Part shown: piece after piece, positions 63,684 through 64,000 of the stretch
How the letters are laid out: each line of letters opens with the position of its first letter
How positions within the stretch are numbered: the first letter of the stretch is position 1
NCBI RefSeq assembly: GCF_002288305.1
Contig: NZ_CP016779.1
Coordinates: 434,001 to 498,000, forward strand
DNA from: Candidatus Nanopelagicus abundans
GTDB lineage: Bacteria > Actinomycetota > Actinomycetes > Nanopelagicales > Nanopelagicaceae
Reading direction: 5' to 3'
Length of the DNA stretch: 64,000 bases
Translations under genes and position numbers: made by a program
Notes under the pieces: model-generated
Told to the model about the DNA's origin: nothing
Database searches by the model: none
Seen by the model: only the letters and a program-made list of their open reading frames with translations

Positions 63684-64000
63684 ATGAGCAATTTAGAAGT
63701 TAAGCCCTCAAAATTACCCTCAAATCAATTCGACCATTTCTATAAGGGTGGTTATCGAATCGGTAAGTTGCGAAATGGCCCAGGTGGCCCGATGCGGCCG
63801 GAAGAGTGGATTGGTTCTACAACTACTAGATTTGGTGAATTAGTAAACGGACTTTCAAAGTTATCTGATGGCGGCTTGCTTAAAGATGCAGTTAACGCAG
63901 ATCCCAGTGCTTGGCTTGGTCAAAAGCATGTTGAAAAGTTTGGCGTCTCTACTGAGGTTTTAGTTAAGTTATTAGATCCAGATCAACGCCTGCCAGTTCA
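63684..64000 (+). CDS. manA: Mannose-6-phosphate isomerase class I-like, N-terminal part (cut by window end)
   Basis: A frame that starts at ATG 63684, with TAAACT 6 nt upstream, and runs off the window. The first 105 residues include YKGGYRIGKLRNGPG, RPEEWIGSTTTRFGE, LGQKHVEKFG and LVKLLDPDQRLPV, the pattern of actinobacterial class I phosphomannose isomerases. It would link fructose-6-phosphate to mannose-6-phosphate, supplying mannosyl donors. Confidence 0.85.
   Translation, partial: MSNLEVKPSKLPSNQFDHFYKGGYRIGKLRNGPGGPMRPEEWIGSTTTRFGELVNGLSKLSDGGLLKDAVNADPSAWLGQKHVEKFGVSTEVLVKLLDPDQRLPV

Overview
The window looks like a streamlined, AT-rich actinobacterial chromosome. Gene content and order are actinobacterial: dxs beside fadBA, rnd and DUF3000; NlpC/P60 followed by a GT4 glycosyltransferase; the acyl-CoA ligase, SRPBCC, ROK kinase block; DUF4191-lipA-lipB; sucB-lpdA-pepA; and the cta/qcr supercomplex genes around HesB, nadA and DUF3043. 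Low GC, almost no spacers, tail-to-tail overlapping genes and many leaderless promoters fit freshwater Nanopelagicales (acI: Candidatus Planktophila/Nanopelagicus). That placement is my inference. No prophage, insertion sequence, CRISPR array or rRNA is visible, and no gene-free stretch exceeds 300 bases.

Layout. 1-9.0 kb: aconitase tail, dxs, fatty-acid beta-oxidation pair fadBA, an EfeU-type iron permease, RNase D and DUF3000. 9.1-21 kb: EamA exporter, RibD-type reductase, a four-cysteine 70-residue protein, NlpC/P60 hydrolase, a glycosyltransferase that needs a -1 frameshift, a sensorless two-component pair, acyl-CoA ligase, SRPBCC protein, ROK sugar kinase, a hydrolase fused to a membrane protein, PlsC-type acyltransferase, a Cas4-like nuclease, LysE exporter and a lone LuxR regulator. 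21-26 kb: enoyl-CoA hydratase plus SDR, a nickel/cobalt permease divergent from CopC with a Nur-like operator between them, then glutamine synthetase. 26-38.7 kb: RDD protein, DUF4191, lipoate synthesis (lipB, lipA), MMPL transporter, Gfo/Idh oxidoreductase, and the lipoate-using sucB and lpdA, then pepA and gcvT. 38.7-39.6 kb: a cobalamin riboswitch controlling a secreted transcobalamin-like (DUF4430-type) protein and a 56-residue membrane protein. 39.6-44.8 kb: aldo/keto reductase, DUF3043, nadA, HesB/ErpA, PfkB kinase and a cysteine-desulfurase-like protein that lacks the PLP lysine. 44.9-53.6 kb: ctaCDF convergent with ctaE-qcrCAB, the bc-aa3 respiratory branch. 53.7-64 kb: receiver-like protein, trpD, a DEDDh exonuclease, MarC, a kynurenine operon (kynU-kynA-aminotransferase-GNAT), nitroreductase, class I aldolase, a DUF3445 N-demethylase-like protein, tRNA-Val(GAC), a cupin and the start of a mannose-6-phosphate isomerase.

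Regulation. A TANNNT-type -10 hexamer lies exactly 6 nt before the start codon of about 20 genes, so transcripts should begin at the start codon. This pattern corrects several gene starts, including nadA and the enoyl-CoA hydratase. Genes inside operons instead use an AGGAG-type site or overlapping ATGA, TAATG or TAGTG junctions.

Most promising for new biology: the riboswitch-controlled two-gene module at 38.67-39.58 kb, which may be a minimal cobalamin-capture system; the A_AAA_AAG slippery heptamer at the start of the glycosyltransferase gene; and the pseudo-cysteine-desulfurase beside ctaC.
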